From Galerina marginata (Eukaryota > Basidiomycota > Agaricomycetes > Agaricales > Galerinaceae), in assembly GCA_023014335.1 (NCBI GenBank), contig JAECYW010000002.1:1426001-1490000 (forward strand): 64,000 nucleotides of DNA, read 5' to 3'. Both the position numbers and the translations under genes were made by a program. The notes beneath the pieces are model-generated. The model searched no databases. It worked only from the letters and a program-made list of their open reading frames with translations, and had not been told where the DNA came from. This document shows, one piece after another, positions 45,728 through 56,664 of the stretch. Each line of letters opens with the position of its first letter. The stretch's first letter is position 1.

Positions 45728-48073
45728 ATGACCATCGAGAATCCACGGTTGCTCCTCATTGACTCCTACGACTCGTTCACGCATAAGTACGTCTTCGAAC
45801 ATTGTTATATTCTGACGATTGCCTGATCCAATTTTCAGTCTTGCTGCACTCTGCCGCCAGGCAATTCCAGGCGCCTCTATAACTATTATAAAAAATGACG
45901 ACTTCAAGGTAGAAGATTTGCGACCACATCTCTCGCAATTCTCTGCCGTTGTCATAGGTCCAGGGCCAGGCTCTCCAGACGTATCTGACGATATCGGAAT
46001 CGTTAGAGATCTATGGAAATTGAAAGATTGCGATCTCTTGCCTATTTTCGGTGTTTGCTTGGGGCTTCAAAGCCTGGCCATCGAACACGGCGCCGAGTTA
46101 AAAAGACTAAACGCGGTCAAACATGGGCTAAGGTCGCGTATTCATCATCAATCGACAGACCTCTTCGAAGACGTCGGCACTGTTAATGCTGTCCGGTATC
46201 ACTCGCTTCATGTGGAATTGAGCGAAGGTGGAGATGTGGAGGAGCTTGCTTGGGCGTTCGATGAAGAAAACGGAAAGGTCGTTATGGCCATTCGCCATAA
46301 GTACCGTCCGTTCTGGGCAGTTCAATATCATCCGGAATCCGTTTGCACGGAAGGCGGAGGCCTACAAGTGGTCCGTAACTTCTGGAGTCGGGCTCAGTCA
46401 TGGGCAATAAAGACCGGCCGGCGAAGTAGTACCTCCAGCGGGAAGGTCGAAAATCTTGTTGGCCATTCGTGGCCGTACCCAACTGCCCCCTCACCATTAT
46501 CTACACCAAACAAGCGCGCCGCTGTCATTGTGTCGTCTTTAAGGCGACTGAATCTTCCAGTAGTTGATATCTGCGAAGCATTTGGTGCCTCAGATGAATC
46601 CTCCTACTTCGCACTGCTCGAGTCGGCGTCACAACCAGGTCGTCATTCCATTATAGCATGCCTATCTGCCTCGACCCTTCAGATCAAATACCGGGTCGGA
46701 GATACGTCTGTGTCTCTCACCAAGGACGATGATACATCTTACGAGCAACTTGGTTCTCAAGACATCTGGGCATGGTTGGGCAAATTTATGCAGTTGCGGT
46801 CAATCAGCGATGGAAACCCAGATCTTCCCTTCTGGGGCGGTCTCATTGGAGTTCTAAGCTACGAATTGGGCGTACAGTCACTGCATGTTCCTCTACAGCG
46901 GTCTGCCCATACGGAGAACAAACACTCTGATGTCAATCTTATTTTTGTCGAACGCAGCATCGTCGTGGATTCTCAAACAGGGCGTACATTCGTCCAATCG
47001 ATTGTACCTAACGATCATACATGGGTTATGCAAACGGTTACAATGCTGGAAAAACTGTCGTCGACATCTTCCTGTTCGAGTGGTTCTATTTCTTCTAAGA
47101 AGCCAACCATTACTTTTCCTGATAAAGAATGCTACATCTCTAACATACAACAGGCCAAGGAGCACCTTTATGCAGGCGATTCCTACGAATTATGCTTGAC
47201 GGCACGCACACGTATCTCCATTCCTTCGACCTTCAATTCCGAATCGACTTCATGGGAACGTTATAAACGGCTAAGGAAGGCGAACCCAGCACCCCATTCT
47301 GCCTACCTCCGCTTGCACCCAACGACTCTTTTATCTTCATCCCCAGAGCGCTTTCTTTCCTATTCCCGGTCTCCGGGTTCAGTCTGTCAACTCCGACCAA
47401 TTAAAGGGACGGTTCGCAAAGCCCGACATATCACACGTGCCGTCGCCGAGCAAGCCCTGGTGGGTAATCCCAAGGAGGTAGCTGAAAACTTGATGATTGT
47501 GGACCTCATTCGACATGATCTACATGGTGTCGTTGGCGAAGACGTTGTAGTCAAGCAATTTTGTTCTGTGGAGGAATATGAAACCGTGTGGCAGCTCGTT
47601 AGTGTCATTGAAGGGAAATTGAGTGACGATGCTCGGTCGCTTCCCGGCTCTGAAGATCAGCTGGGTTGGAGAGTTCTCAAGGAAAGCCTCCCGCCCGGTA
47701 AGTCATTGAGGGTTGTTTGGCTATCTTTGCTTACCTGTTTCTAGGTAGCATGACAGGAGCTCCGAAAAAGCGCAGCGTTGAGATTTTGCAGCATCTAGAA
47801 AACCACGAACGCGGGACTTATTCTGGAGTTTTTGGTTACTGGTGCGTTAGTGGAGGTGGTGATTGGTCTGTGACTATTCGCAGCTGCTTCAAATATGAAG
47901 AAAAAGTACAGTCTCCAGATGATGGAACTGAGTCCTCGGAGGAATGGATAATCGGCGCGGGCGGTGCTATCACTGCGCTTTCTGATCCTGAAAGCGAATG
48001 GGAGGAGATGATCACCAAACTGCAGAGTGTTTTACGAGCCTTTGGGGCCTTGTCAGAGGACACTACCTTCTAG
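45728..48073 (+). CDS. Aminodeoxychorismate synthase, fused PabA-PabB (PABA synthase)
   Basis: Bifunctional enzyme making 4-amino-4-deoxychorismate from chorismate and glutamine for p-aminobenzoate and folate. The N-terminal glutamine amidotransferase starts MTIENPRLLLIDSYDSFTHN and has the nucleophile in FGVCLGLQS (Cys93) and the His/Glu pair in QYHPES (His184, Glu186). The C-terminal chorismate-binding domain has AGDSYELCLTARTRI, LRPIKGTVRKA (about residue 540) and GSMTGAPKKRSVEIL. The PIKGT lysine distinguishes ADC synthases from anthranilate synthases, which have PIAGT. Two introns (about 45788-45838 and 47699-47743). The stop at 48073 gives about 745 residues, typical for fungal ADCS. 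No frame break over 1.9 kb of continuous frame. Confidence 0.93.
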
Positions 48074-48342
48074 GACAGCCGCAGCTCAGGTCGCCTTTCT
48101 TTGCGCAAGATCTAAACTATACTATACCCATCCTTTTATTGATCTTTAACCAAGCTTCAGCTGCATAGATTTCTTCGTTGATATAGATAGAATCTAAAAT
48201 TATTAATTGGATGTGGATTGTCGCTATTTTTAGTTGCTGTAAAAGTGTTGAGTGTCAATTTGTCAAATGACGATCTACCTACAACTACACGTAACCTTGA
48301 TCGTTCCTCCTCTGACCATTTCCTTCACCGCGTTTTGTCTTG

Positions 48343-49392
48343 ATGATTTTACCGGAAGGGTTAGTATCTGCATTCGACGACTCTGCATCGTACCGCGCAA
48401 TTGATCGTCAAATCTACAGGAAAGCTTCGAAACTGTCGTTGTCCACACTGGACACATTGAGTTCAATCGAAGGGTCATTAGCACAAAGCTCGTCGAAGGC
48501 TTTGCCACCTCCACCGCGGTGCGCCGTGCACGATCTTGATCAGCTTGAAATGACGACTGATTTCTTTCACTTGCCTTCAAGTTACCTGGAGAAACATCCG
48601 AAAACTCAAGTTACTTATACATTTACGCCACAAACGGACCCCCCCAACAGCATGATTATGAACCCTCCCAACTACTTGAACGACTATCCGTCATACTATA
48701 TTTCAGTTAACATGAATTGCTTCACCCCGTTCTCCTATATTACCACTGTCCGAAGAGACGGCTGGGACGGCGAAATCATAGGCGACTTTGAGTATGAATG
48801 GAAGGGTTTATCGACGAAGATGGTGTACTAATGGCCAAGTTCTTGTAGAATGGGTATACCCGGCTCACGAAAACTAGGCACCGTTTGCCTACATGGAAAT
48901 GAATGCCCCATCGACGAAATTCTGGAATCTAACCCGAAGGTTTTCCGTGGAGGAGTGAGTGCTATAATCTATTCCACATATTTGAAAGCTCATGAGTCAA
49001 GTAATTACTAGTCGTATCTCTGGAAGAGCAAAGGTGACCTTGGCCCAAGCACGGTAAACTTACACTGGGAGGAATCCTCAGCTGCGAGTTCTTCTATTTT
49101 GTCGGCGAGTACCATATTAGGAAGGACTTAACTGTTGTTAAATGCCGATTCCTGACTGCAGTGCTTCTTGGGCAAGGAGAAAATGGTCACCAACGACCTC
49201 GCTAGATTCATGCCCTCCACAATACTGCGTCGACCTGGCCGTCCTACAGATTTTACCAGGCTAGACGTTACCCCTCAAGGTCATGATTATCTAGACGAAA
49301 TAGTTATGTCGGTGCTTGTCATCGAGCGCATACGGACTTCCCCTTCAGCGTTGAAGGATCTACCAGCTTCTGTATTCAAGGAAATTTTTTGA
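48343..49392 (+). CDS. DUF6593-like fungal protein
   Basis: Function unknown. The start MILPEGLVSAFDDSASYRAID leads to a beta-rich domain: TYTFTPQTDPPNSMI, YYISVNMNCFTPFSYITTVR, GEIIGDFE then MGIPGSRKLGTVCLHG, YLWKSKGDLGPSTVNLHWE. It closes with RLDVTPQGHDYLDEIVMSVL and IERIRTS. This alternation of surface-strand blocks and a final helix resembles DUF6593, a family common in mushrooms. Introns at about 48791-48849 and 48957-49012 restore frame; the one ending near 49161 is one base uncertain. It follows the ADC synthase on the same strand by about 270 bp, with no functional link visible. The domain name is from memory of the pattern and needs a profile search. Confidence 0.5.
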
Positions 49393-49507
49393 TTTAATTT
49401 ACAGGCTTTCAGCAGCGATCATGTATCATGCCATTAAAGCAATATGTTTTAATTCACTGCGCAGAAAAGGAGAATCAGAAAAGAAACGAGCTCTATATTC
49501 GACTGAC

Positions 49508-50827
49508 TTACTTGGCAACCTGTTGCCCAACTTTCATCGGTTCATAATGAACTTCATCACCATCAGATAACCCAGCCTTGGCATGTTCAGCTCGCAACTC
49601 CCTGGCTTTCTCTATCATAACTGGTATTGGGATTAGGTCATAGTCGGACGACAAATGCCAGAAGAAAGTCGATGAAATACGAATGAGAGGTCTCTCGGGG
49701 AAGGCTGCCTTCCTTGTTTCCATAACCTAGATCCGCGGTGAAGGTATAAGCGACAAGTTCCTTTTTTTGGTTAAGAATTACGAACTTCAAGCGTCTGGTC
49801 ATTCACGACAACCTCATGGAATCCGGCTTTAATAAGACCACCAGTGATGTGTTCAAGTTGTTTCCCTGCTTGAACTAACAAATTACTACCCTCTGGAATT
49901 TTGACAGGTATGCGTTTGCCAGTATTTCGTGCCCAAATGTTGAGACCGGGGTACCGGGAGCGGCCGTGTATGGTTAAAAAGTTGAGGTCCGAATGAAAAC
50001 CAGCTAAAATAGTATCTTTTTTTCCATATTTAACTAGATCAGAGGCAGTAGGAGCTAGCAAATGAGGACTAGGATGTTTTAATAGGCGTCTGACAGTTAG
50101 GAGAAAAAACACGAACCCATATCGCCCAGCTTGTCTGAACGTCTCAGCGGGAAGACCAAGACCTATAGCCACCATATCTGCCAGGTCCGCAACGCTGTAC
50201 TTTTTATTAGAACGAAGAATAAGTGAGAGGAACTAACTCACGCATTTTTCATCGATTTTCCCCATTGCTCCATCGTAATTGCCCATCTTTCTTTCAAGAA
50301 ATCTGCTTGGGGAACTACATTTGGGGCATTCAGACCAGGAAAATCAGTCTCATAAGGTGGGTTCTGGCTCATTTTCCAAAAGAACCGGCACTTTGGATCC
50401 GGAGAATGGCCCGTAATATCCAGTGGCCTTTCAGAGGGTTCCAATGACTCGATAATTCCGAGACAAGGTTCGTCCACAGCACACTTGGGCTTCTCTGTAT
50501 TTTCCAACGTGACGCCAACTTGGTAACTCAATTCTGGGTGTTCATCTTTTTTCAACGCCGTCTGAGGCTGATCAAAGTAGTCCTCCATCAAATCCAAAAA
50601 GGTCGAGTTATCCTGCTCCGAGACGCGAGAATCACGCAAGACCAAGGCGCCATAGATGATGAGAGCATTGGCAGCCTGGGACCCTCGGTCAGAATAATCC
50701 TTGTTTCTTTGATCTAACCGAGCACCTTTTTACATTCTTGGATGACAACCTCGGAACCGGCAGGCCCAGCCAGGAAGACATCGAGATCGATCACGGGAAG
50801 GTTTTTAGATATATCCTGAGTGACCAT
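49508..50827 (-). CDS. 2-oxoglutarate/Fe(II)-dependent oxygenase, isopenicillin-N-synthase-like
   Basis: Non-haem iron oxygenase of the IPNS/2OG superfamily. The start MVTQDISKNLPVIDLDVFLA at 50827 matches the short N-terminal strand of the DIOX_N region. The catalytic core is AGFHSDLNFLTIHGRSRYPG, with His230 and Asp232 as iron ligands. The third ligand is His278 in QAGKQLEHITGG, and RISSTFFWH supplies the Arg-x-Ser that binds the 2-oxoglutarate carboxylate. Introns at about 50723-50772, 50182-50243 and 50074-50120 keep frame, as does the last near 49724-49781. It ends GQQVAK. The protein is about 375 residues. Substrate unknown; no biosynthetic cluster surrounds it. It is convergent with the DUF6593-like gene and divergent from UBC12. 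Confidence 0.8.
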
Positions 50828-51082
50828 GGTGGAAGAAAAACAAGAAAGGCGGGGTCCTGGAAAAAGCTTATTGCTTATCTAGCCAGTCTGTACAAATCAG
50901 TTGACAGAGGCGCGACCTTATGCAACATATGAGGAAGAGGACATGTGGGATTGTGAACACAGCCACCCTGCCGGCACAGCAATCGAGTCTGTGTGACTTG
51001 TTTGGATCTGCTTTATACCGCTTGCTTGCGACTACCACCTTTGACTCACGACTTACACGCTTACCACCATCCACCTAACACA

Positions 51083-51921
51083 ATGATCAAGGTAAGTCTT
51101 GCATAGTCTTCCCAGTTCGCTCGGAAAATAACCAGCTTCTTTCTTCTACTCCTTTAGATATGGAGCATGAAGAAGAACGAGGATGCAGCGGCCAAGAAGA
51201 AGCCAAAGACGAGCGCGGCACAGATCCGAGTTCAGAAAGGTACTTCTCTTTTAACATTGTCATGTATTGGGCTCTTGTGCTCACTTCCCTCTCTTGCAAA
51301 ATCAGACCTGACTGAGCTCGACCTTCCATCCACCATGACCACTCATTTCCCAGATCCCGTCGATCTCCTGAACTTCACTCTGACAATCACACCAGACGAA
51401 GGTACGGGCAATCTGTTCCTTGTTTTCGCCTACAACGCTAACTGCTGGCACAGGCATGTACAAAGGCGGAGCTTTCACTTTCTCCTTCGCCATCAATACC
51501 AACTACCCACACGACCCTCCAAAGGTCAAGTGCACACAAACGGCACGTTATTGATTACCGTACAGCACTCATGCATAAGTTAACGCGGCCTTTTTAATTT
51601 AATAGATTTATCATCCGAACGTGGATCTGGAGGGAAATGTGTGTTTGAACATCCTCAGAGAGGACTGGAAACCCGTGCTCAACCTGAATTCCGTGATGGT
51701 GGGATTGCAATACTTGTTCCTTGAGCCAAACGCGGATGATCCTTTAAACAAAGGTAAGAGCCACTCGTCACAATGACACATCATTTTCTGAAATAACTTT
51801 TCTTTCAGAGGCGGCTTTGGAAATGAGCAAGAGCCGAGACCAATTCCTCAGCAACGTCAAGATGTCCATGCGCGGCAGCAACATCAAAGGGGTTCAGTAC
51901 GACAGCGTCCTCGTGCGATAA
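51083..51921 (+). CDS. UBC12: NEDD8-conjugating E2 enzyme UBC12
   Basis: Transfers NEDD8/Rub1 from the E1 to cullins, activating SCF-type ligases. The spliced protein is 178 residues. The first exon is only MIK; then comes the Lys-rich N-terminal extension [20 protein letters not shown] that docks on the NEDD8 E1. The UBC fold has [10 protein letters not shown], the HPN motif (residues 95-97) and the active-site Cys105 in [16 protein letters not shown]. The end is [10 protein letters not shown]. Five introns; four are GT-AG. The one at 51543-51605 joins TQT to IYHPN only if it begins with GC (GCACGT), making a GC-AG intron. No frame break. The N-terminal extension and REDWKPVL block mark UBC12 rather than other E2s. 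Confidence 0.94.
51543..51605 (+). other. Probable GC-AG intron in UBC12
   Basis: 63-bp segment starting GCACGT and ending AATAG. Removing it exactly joins codons for KCTQT and IYHPNVDL. No GT donor nearby keeps the frame. A C-for-T sequencing error in GTACGT... is the alternative. Confidence 0.6.
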
Positions 51922-52194
51922 CTTCCACTTCTCTTTTCACATTGTCTTTTGCATCTCTTTTTGGTCATCATTCATCGTTGCTTTCCCCCATCACTATCAT
52001 CTGGTCTTGCACATCCCTATTCCTCCCGCATCATACACATCCTAAGACTTTCTTCACGCTGGTGGGTAGATTCATAGAATGTCGAGACCTATAATCCGAC
52101 ACAATTGTGTTTGATTAGATCCTTACATACTGTAATACATGTGCTTAATTGTCAATTGATGTGTTTGTCGTACTATTATCGGAGGGCTTGTCTT

Positions 52195-52755
52195 TCAGCT
52201 GCCTCTGTAGGTTGTGAAGGAATATGGGCTGATCAACAGTGGGATATGGTAATGTTCTCCCGGATTTTCTATGGTAAAGGTTATCTGCGGTCGTAAAACA
52301 TAAGAGATAGCAGCTTTCATGAAGATTGAAAATTAAGACACCTCAACCCATGGATAAAATGAGCGGCGACTCGTTCGGTCAAAGTATTCTTTGGTTTTGA
52401 AGACAACCTTATATGTTTGGCCAGGGGCTAGGTTCGTCTTCTCTTTCTCTGCGAGTTCTGACCCGGCTGGAGGGAGGAGATCTAGACATCGACCATCTGC
52501 GTTGGTGGTCCTACAGAAAGGCGACCTGAGTCTTGGCATGACAAAGTAGTCTTAAGAAGATACCCACCCCTTAGCAAGGGGATGAAATATATCAGGACCC
52601 CCGTCTTTGGAGAGCTCGAGCTGCTGAAGGCGAATGAAGACACCTTCTGCAGGCTTGCCAGTAGAAGAGTCCAGGACTGCGCAAACGTTGTTAAAATGAA
52701 TTATGAAACGAAGAAAGGTGTAAATACCATGGCAGGTAATAGGAGATTTAGACAT
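52195..52755 (-). CDS. 5-hydroxyisourate hydrolase (transthyretin-like)
   Basis: Second enzyme of uric acid breakdown, hydrolysing 5-hydroxyisourate to OHCU. The four exons give 131 residues. The N-terminus [21 protein letters not shown] contains the family signature with His9 at the active site; its His-Val codons span an intron. [15 protein letters not shown] carries the conserved Arg53, and [19 protein letters not shown] ends in the diagnostic YRGS tetrapeptide with active-site His115. Introns at about 52376-52318, 52563-52511 and 52734-52683 (minus-strand order) all restore frame. There is no peroxisomal extension. Head-to-head with RRP1, 162 bp between start codons; no other purine-degradation gene is in the window. 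Identification rests on both ends matching exactly. Confidence 0.93.
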
Positions 52756-52917
52756 GGAAAGAAGGATAATCAAATCAGGAGACTTGACAAGGTTTATAGG
52801 CGCAGACGCGGAGATATGAAGTCATCTTTGGAGGAAAGGGTGCCAAAGGCATCGCGATCGGCGCTGCCCTTGATCTAATTCGGCGGAATTTGAAAATTAA
52901 AAAGCTTGCACCCAACC

Positions 52918-54073
52918 ATGACTGCCGTGCAATCCTCTGCAGGCCCCCCTCTTGGAAAATATCTCGCGTCTACGGGTATGTTATACAGGTTGTCCGTATA
53001 AACGTGATTGTTCAACTGAATAGTACTAAGAGAAGAAAACGCGCGACAAGGCCATTAAATCTCTCTCCGTCTTCCTCTCCGATGGCCAAAACCTCATTTC
53101 AAAACCAGATATGGATAAATTATGGAAAGGCATATTTTACTGTAGGTCCTTGTTCTGTGCTGCGGTTACACCTACCTGATGTCATGGAGAAGGCTTTTGG
53201 ATGTCTGATAAACCCCTCGTCCAGCAAGCGTTAGCGTCCGAGTTGGCCGAATTGATTTTAACAATCACGTCCACCCCTACATCTCTGGCGTTTTTGCGGG
53301 GTTTTTGGCAGACTACTGTTCGCGAGTGGAACGGAATAGATCGCCTACGGTTCGCGAATCTTTTTCAGTCTTCAACCGCAGACTTGATATCTCTTTTCCT
53401 CGTAGAATTGACAAATATTATATGCTGATACGCAGGTTCGTCAACGCAACATTTCGACTTCTCATACGTGCAAAGTGGAACAAGGATACATGTCTTGAAT
53501 ATAACCAAATATTGACGAATGAGGGCGGACCACTATGGCAAGTCCTGATTGGGTACTGTTCTCAACCTTTTTATTAACTCAGAATCCAGTGCTAGTGATA
53601 TTCGCGTGCCGGCTAGCTTGTCTTATCACATAGCTGATATCTACATTGAGGAGCTCGACAAGGCTCTTGGTGTTACGCCTTCTCCACCATCCGCGCCTTT
53701 GGCCATACTATTCGAACCTTTCATCGTCCTAGCTGCTCGGACTCCCACAAGCGTAACATATAAGCGGATACAATCAGCTTTGTTTGAGCCTCTCCTCGGT
53801 GCTCTTTCTCCTGAATCATCTGGTGATGATGGACCTCCCAAATCAAAACGAATCCGCCTGTGTGCAGATGCCGATTCCTATTCTCACGTCGTGTCCAATG
53901 CATGCTATAGCAATTCTGAATCAGAAGGCCCTGTAGATGGAACCGAATTAAGAAAGAGATTGTTGAGGAGGATATTCGAAGTCGCGAGTGAACCAGAGAC
54001 CAGAGATTCGAGTAGAAGAAAGATGTATGCACTGTGGAAGGAGAGTTACGAAGAGGGTCCTAACGAAGAATAA
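52918..54073 (+). CDS. RRP1: Ribosomal RNA processing protein RRP1 (NOP52 family)
   Basis: Nucleolar factor in 27S pre-rRNA processing and 60S biogenesis. The start MTAVQSSAGPPLGKYLAST splices to EKKTRDKAIKSLSVFLSD, the opening helix block of NOP52 proteins. Next come DKLWKGIFYC, FWMSDKPLVQQALASELAEL, LRGFWQTTVREWNGIDRLR, and IDKYYMLIRRFVNATFRLL. SLSYHIADIYIEELDKAL and an acidic/basic C-terminus (RLCADADSYSHVV, RRKMYALWKES) follow. Introns of 45-75 bp; the one at 53538-53595 appears to be GC-AG (GCAAGT donor) and restores the conserved GGPLC. The protein is about 300 residues, usual for fungi. No frame break. The start was chosen because it gives the GKYLAST context and no earlier in-frame ATG fits. 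Confidence 0.88.
53538..53595 (+). other. Probable GC-AG intron in RRP1
   Basis: 58-bp segment with donor GCAAGT, the consensus for GC donors, and acceptor GCTAG. Splicing yields GGPLC-DIRVP, matching the Cys usual there. A GT donor at 53552 is possible but would insert QVLIG instead. Confidence 0.6.
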
Positions 54074-54469
54074 TATATGGATTATACATAGTCCTAAAGT
54101 TTATCTTTTGAAAAGTACGCTCTTGAAACATTTTGTGGGATGGATGATGGGGCCAAATGCTCTAAATTTACGATGAAGTGCGCTACAATAGTATACCCAT
54201 GCCCTTCTAGTGAGGTCCGAGGAGGGTGTTGTTACATAGACAACAAGATCCCACAAAATATTGTGACGTCGACTTGGTTGCCGTACATTTGGAGGCAAGA
54301 AGGTCGGGAAGAGAGACATCGACTAAGCGGCTCGAGCAAGCAAATATACTCGGATGAACTTCCAATAGACTCTAGAGAGCGAATGTTGTTCCTCGAGAGT
54401 GGATGAGCAGCATATTAGATCTGACCAAGACGACCCTCGGCGCAGCCGTATAGGTCCGTTGGATAGCAA
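54074..54469. other. Intergenic between convergent RRP1 and RSC9
   Basis: 396 bp holding the two 3' ends. An 88-codon plus-strand frame (54140-54406) has no recognisable likeness and is probably chance. Confidence 0.5.
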
Positions 54470-56505
54470 TTAAATACCGGCGTCCACCATCTCTGTTACC
54501 CAGCCCATTAAGGCGTCATCCCGTATCCGGACCATCTCCAAGAGTTTCCTGATACCGTTGAAGGCTTTTCTCCCCCGTCTTTCGCCTTCCTTTTCATCCG
54601 CGCTTCCTGGGCCATCCATAAAATCTGGGCTTTCGGATGGGTCATCTGTGTCTTCGACGACACCAGGAAACCCAAAATGATCGGCATCAACTCGAGGAGC
54701 AGCGTCCGCTGACGCGAAAGACGTGCGGAAAAGAATGCGGATGATAAGGAGGGCTGTCAATGAAGTTGATGGGGGATCCGCGATGGGTACTTCGTATGTT
54801 ATTGTTGTTCTGCGAGGAGGTGGAGCTGGGCGACTAGTGGGAGTATCTGTTGGATAAGGAGAGTGCTCGGAAGGTAATGTTATTGTATCACTCTGCGAGG
54901 GATGCTTCTGCAATGGCTGTGCACTGGAAAGGTGTGTAAGAATGTGCGTGCTCAGAGCATGTTTTGGGAGTGGTGGCTGAGGACAAGATGACCAGAAACA
55001 AGGGAGTTCGGGTGCATCTGCTGATTCCAAATGCAGCAGAGTATGCTCAAATAGTTCAGCAGGCGATCCAAATGGTTGTGCTGAACATTGAGAGCGGTCC
55101 CATTGACACCGAAATCGCTCACTGGCCGCGGACTCCTTGCGTCTGTCCACACCTCGTACAACGAATCTCTGTACAGGTCCCTGCAAAACCATCGCTTGGG
55201 CTTGGGGGAAGACGTTGGTGACATTCTTGATCACATCCGAAGCGACAAGAAGCTGCGATTGGTCTGCATATGGTGAAAAAGCATCTTTATAGAGATTCCA
55301 AAAGTCCACTTGGGTCAATTCACCGTCGACCTTCGCAACGAACATGGCTCTCATCCTGTCAAAGATTTGAAAAAGATGGCAGCAACGATAAATGTGACAA
55401 CATACCAATCATAACAACGCTGGGGTTCTGGCTTCATAAGGAGACTATCCAGCTCTTCCTTCGTTAGTTCATGATCACGAGTTGACTGTGATGTAGATGC
55501 CACCGTATGAATAGGACCGGTTATATCAAGTGTGAAGGATTTCTCGAGCGAGTGTTGTTCTTGAAGCAAAAGGTTTGCCAACACCTTCAGAACGCCTGGC
55601 ATGTCTTGGTGGAGCAAAAAAGCTCGCGCCATAGGTGGATGAGAGATATGGGCATAGAGATAATTCAGACATGCGTGGACTAATGGCTTGTCGATGAACA
55701 ACGGTAGGTACCTGATAGAGGCTGTCAACACGGGAGATTGGGATGAAAGGTGAACGCCATTTGCGGGATTTGAGAACAGTGCCGTCAATACTGTTATGGA
55801 TGTGATAATGAGTGTGCGATTCGAAGATTCGGCCACAATCCGCATTAACGGCGGAATCGGATTCGATTTTGGGGGTAGGGAGGGGTGCACTGTGTCGTTT
55901 GAAGCTACAACGTGGAAAAGATCGATAATATTGAGGAGGGCTTCGACGTTTTCGTCTTTTGCATGATCAAGATTGTGTAAACCGTTGAGAATTAGAGGTA
56001 ATATGTGGGAGTGCGCTGCAAGATCCAAAGCATTTGGTTCGTGAAATGCGGCGTTGCGAAGTATGAAGAGGGATTCAAGGGCGAAACGGCGCTGAAGTGA
56101 TTGCTCTGGCAGAGAGGAAAAGAGGATATCGCAGTCCTTGGACTCCTTGTAACCTTCCGTCACATACCATTCCGGCCAGTCGAACAATCCGTCAATAACA
56201 CCAGGCAGGAAGACGAATTTTTCGTTGAGAACAAGGCGACAGAGGCGGTCAAGCGCCCAACTAACTTCAGAGTGAATCCCAGATCGAATCGACAAAGACA
56301 TTCGATTATTGGGAACGACTTCGGTGTACCAACCTGAAAATACCTAGAAATTTGAGAATATCTGGTGCCAGTAAGAGGCAACAAACTCACGTTCGTAATC
56401 ATCTCTAACGTCCGCCTTAGACCTTTGAGGCGGTTGATTTTGCTGGCGATAGTAAACAGGAGGGGTGGCCATTCCACGGTTATTCAAGTTAATGAAGGTG
56501 GCCAT
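54470..56505 (-). CDS. RSC9: RSC9-type chromatin remodelling subunit
   Basis: Subunit of the RSC/SWI-SNF-type remodeller (metazoan relative ARID2/BAF200). The start MATFINLNNRGMATPPVYYR at 56505 splices, via WYTEVVPNNRM, to a long armadillo-like helical region: SEVSWALDRLCRLVLNEKF, RRFALESLFILRNAAFHEPN, ITSITVLTALFSNPANGVHL and IDKPLVHACLNYLYAHISH. An intron near 55359-55409 joins RCYDW to MRAMFVAKVDGELTQ. The C-terminal part has an RFX-like block (FVVRGVDRRKES) and two C2H2-like zinc motifs: CQWDRSQC with HTLLHLE, and CFWSSC with HALSTHILTH. No N-terminal ARID is visible. Few introns, no frame break. Assignment is by domain order and zinc pairs. Confidence 0.75.
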
Positions 56506-56664
56506 GATGAATTCGAACGCGGTCGTTTAACCTGTCCGTATGGACTAAGTAACAGCAGGAACTCAAATTAGAAATTCGCGTCCGTCACGAAAGGTGTCAC
56601 CTCATGTGACCGCTTTCCACATATATAGGGTTTGCGCTTTCAGCAAACTCCCAGATCACTTCTT
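56506..56664. promoter_or_regulatory. Bidirectional promoter, RSC9 / ARMH3
   Basis: 159 bp between start codons. It holds an inverted repeat GTCAC-CTCAT-GTGAC at 56596-56610, which includes the E-box-like TCATGTGAC shared with the TTI1/ADC-synthase promoter, and a TATATA at 56622-56627, 38 bp before the ARMH3 start. Function inferred. Confidence 0.45.

Noticed and set aside
45728..48073. Anthranilate synthase (TRP) instead of ADC synthase
   Set aside because: The PIKGT motif and the amidotransferase-first fusion fit fungal ADC synthases; anthranilate synthases have PIAGT.
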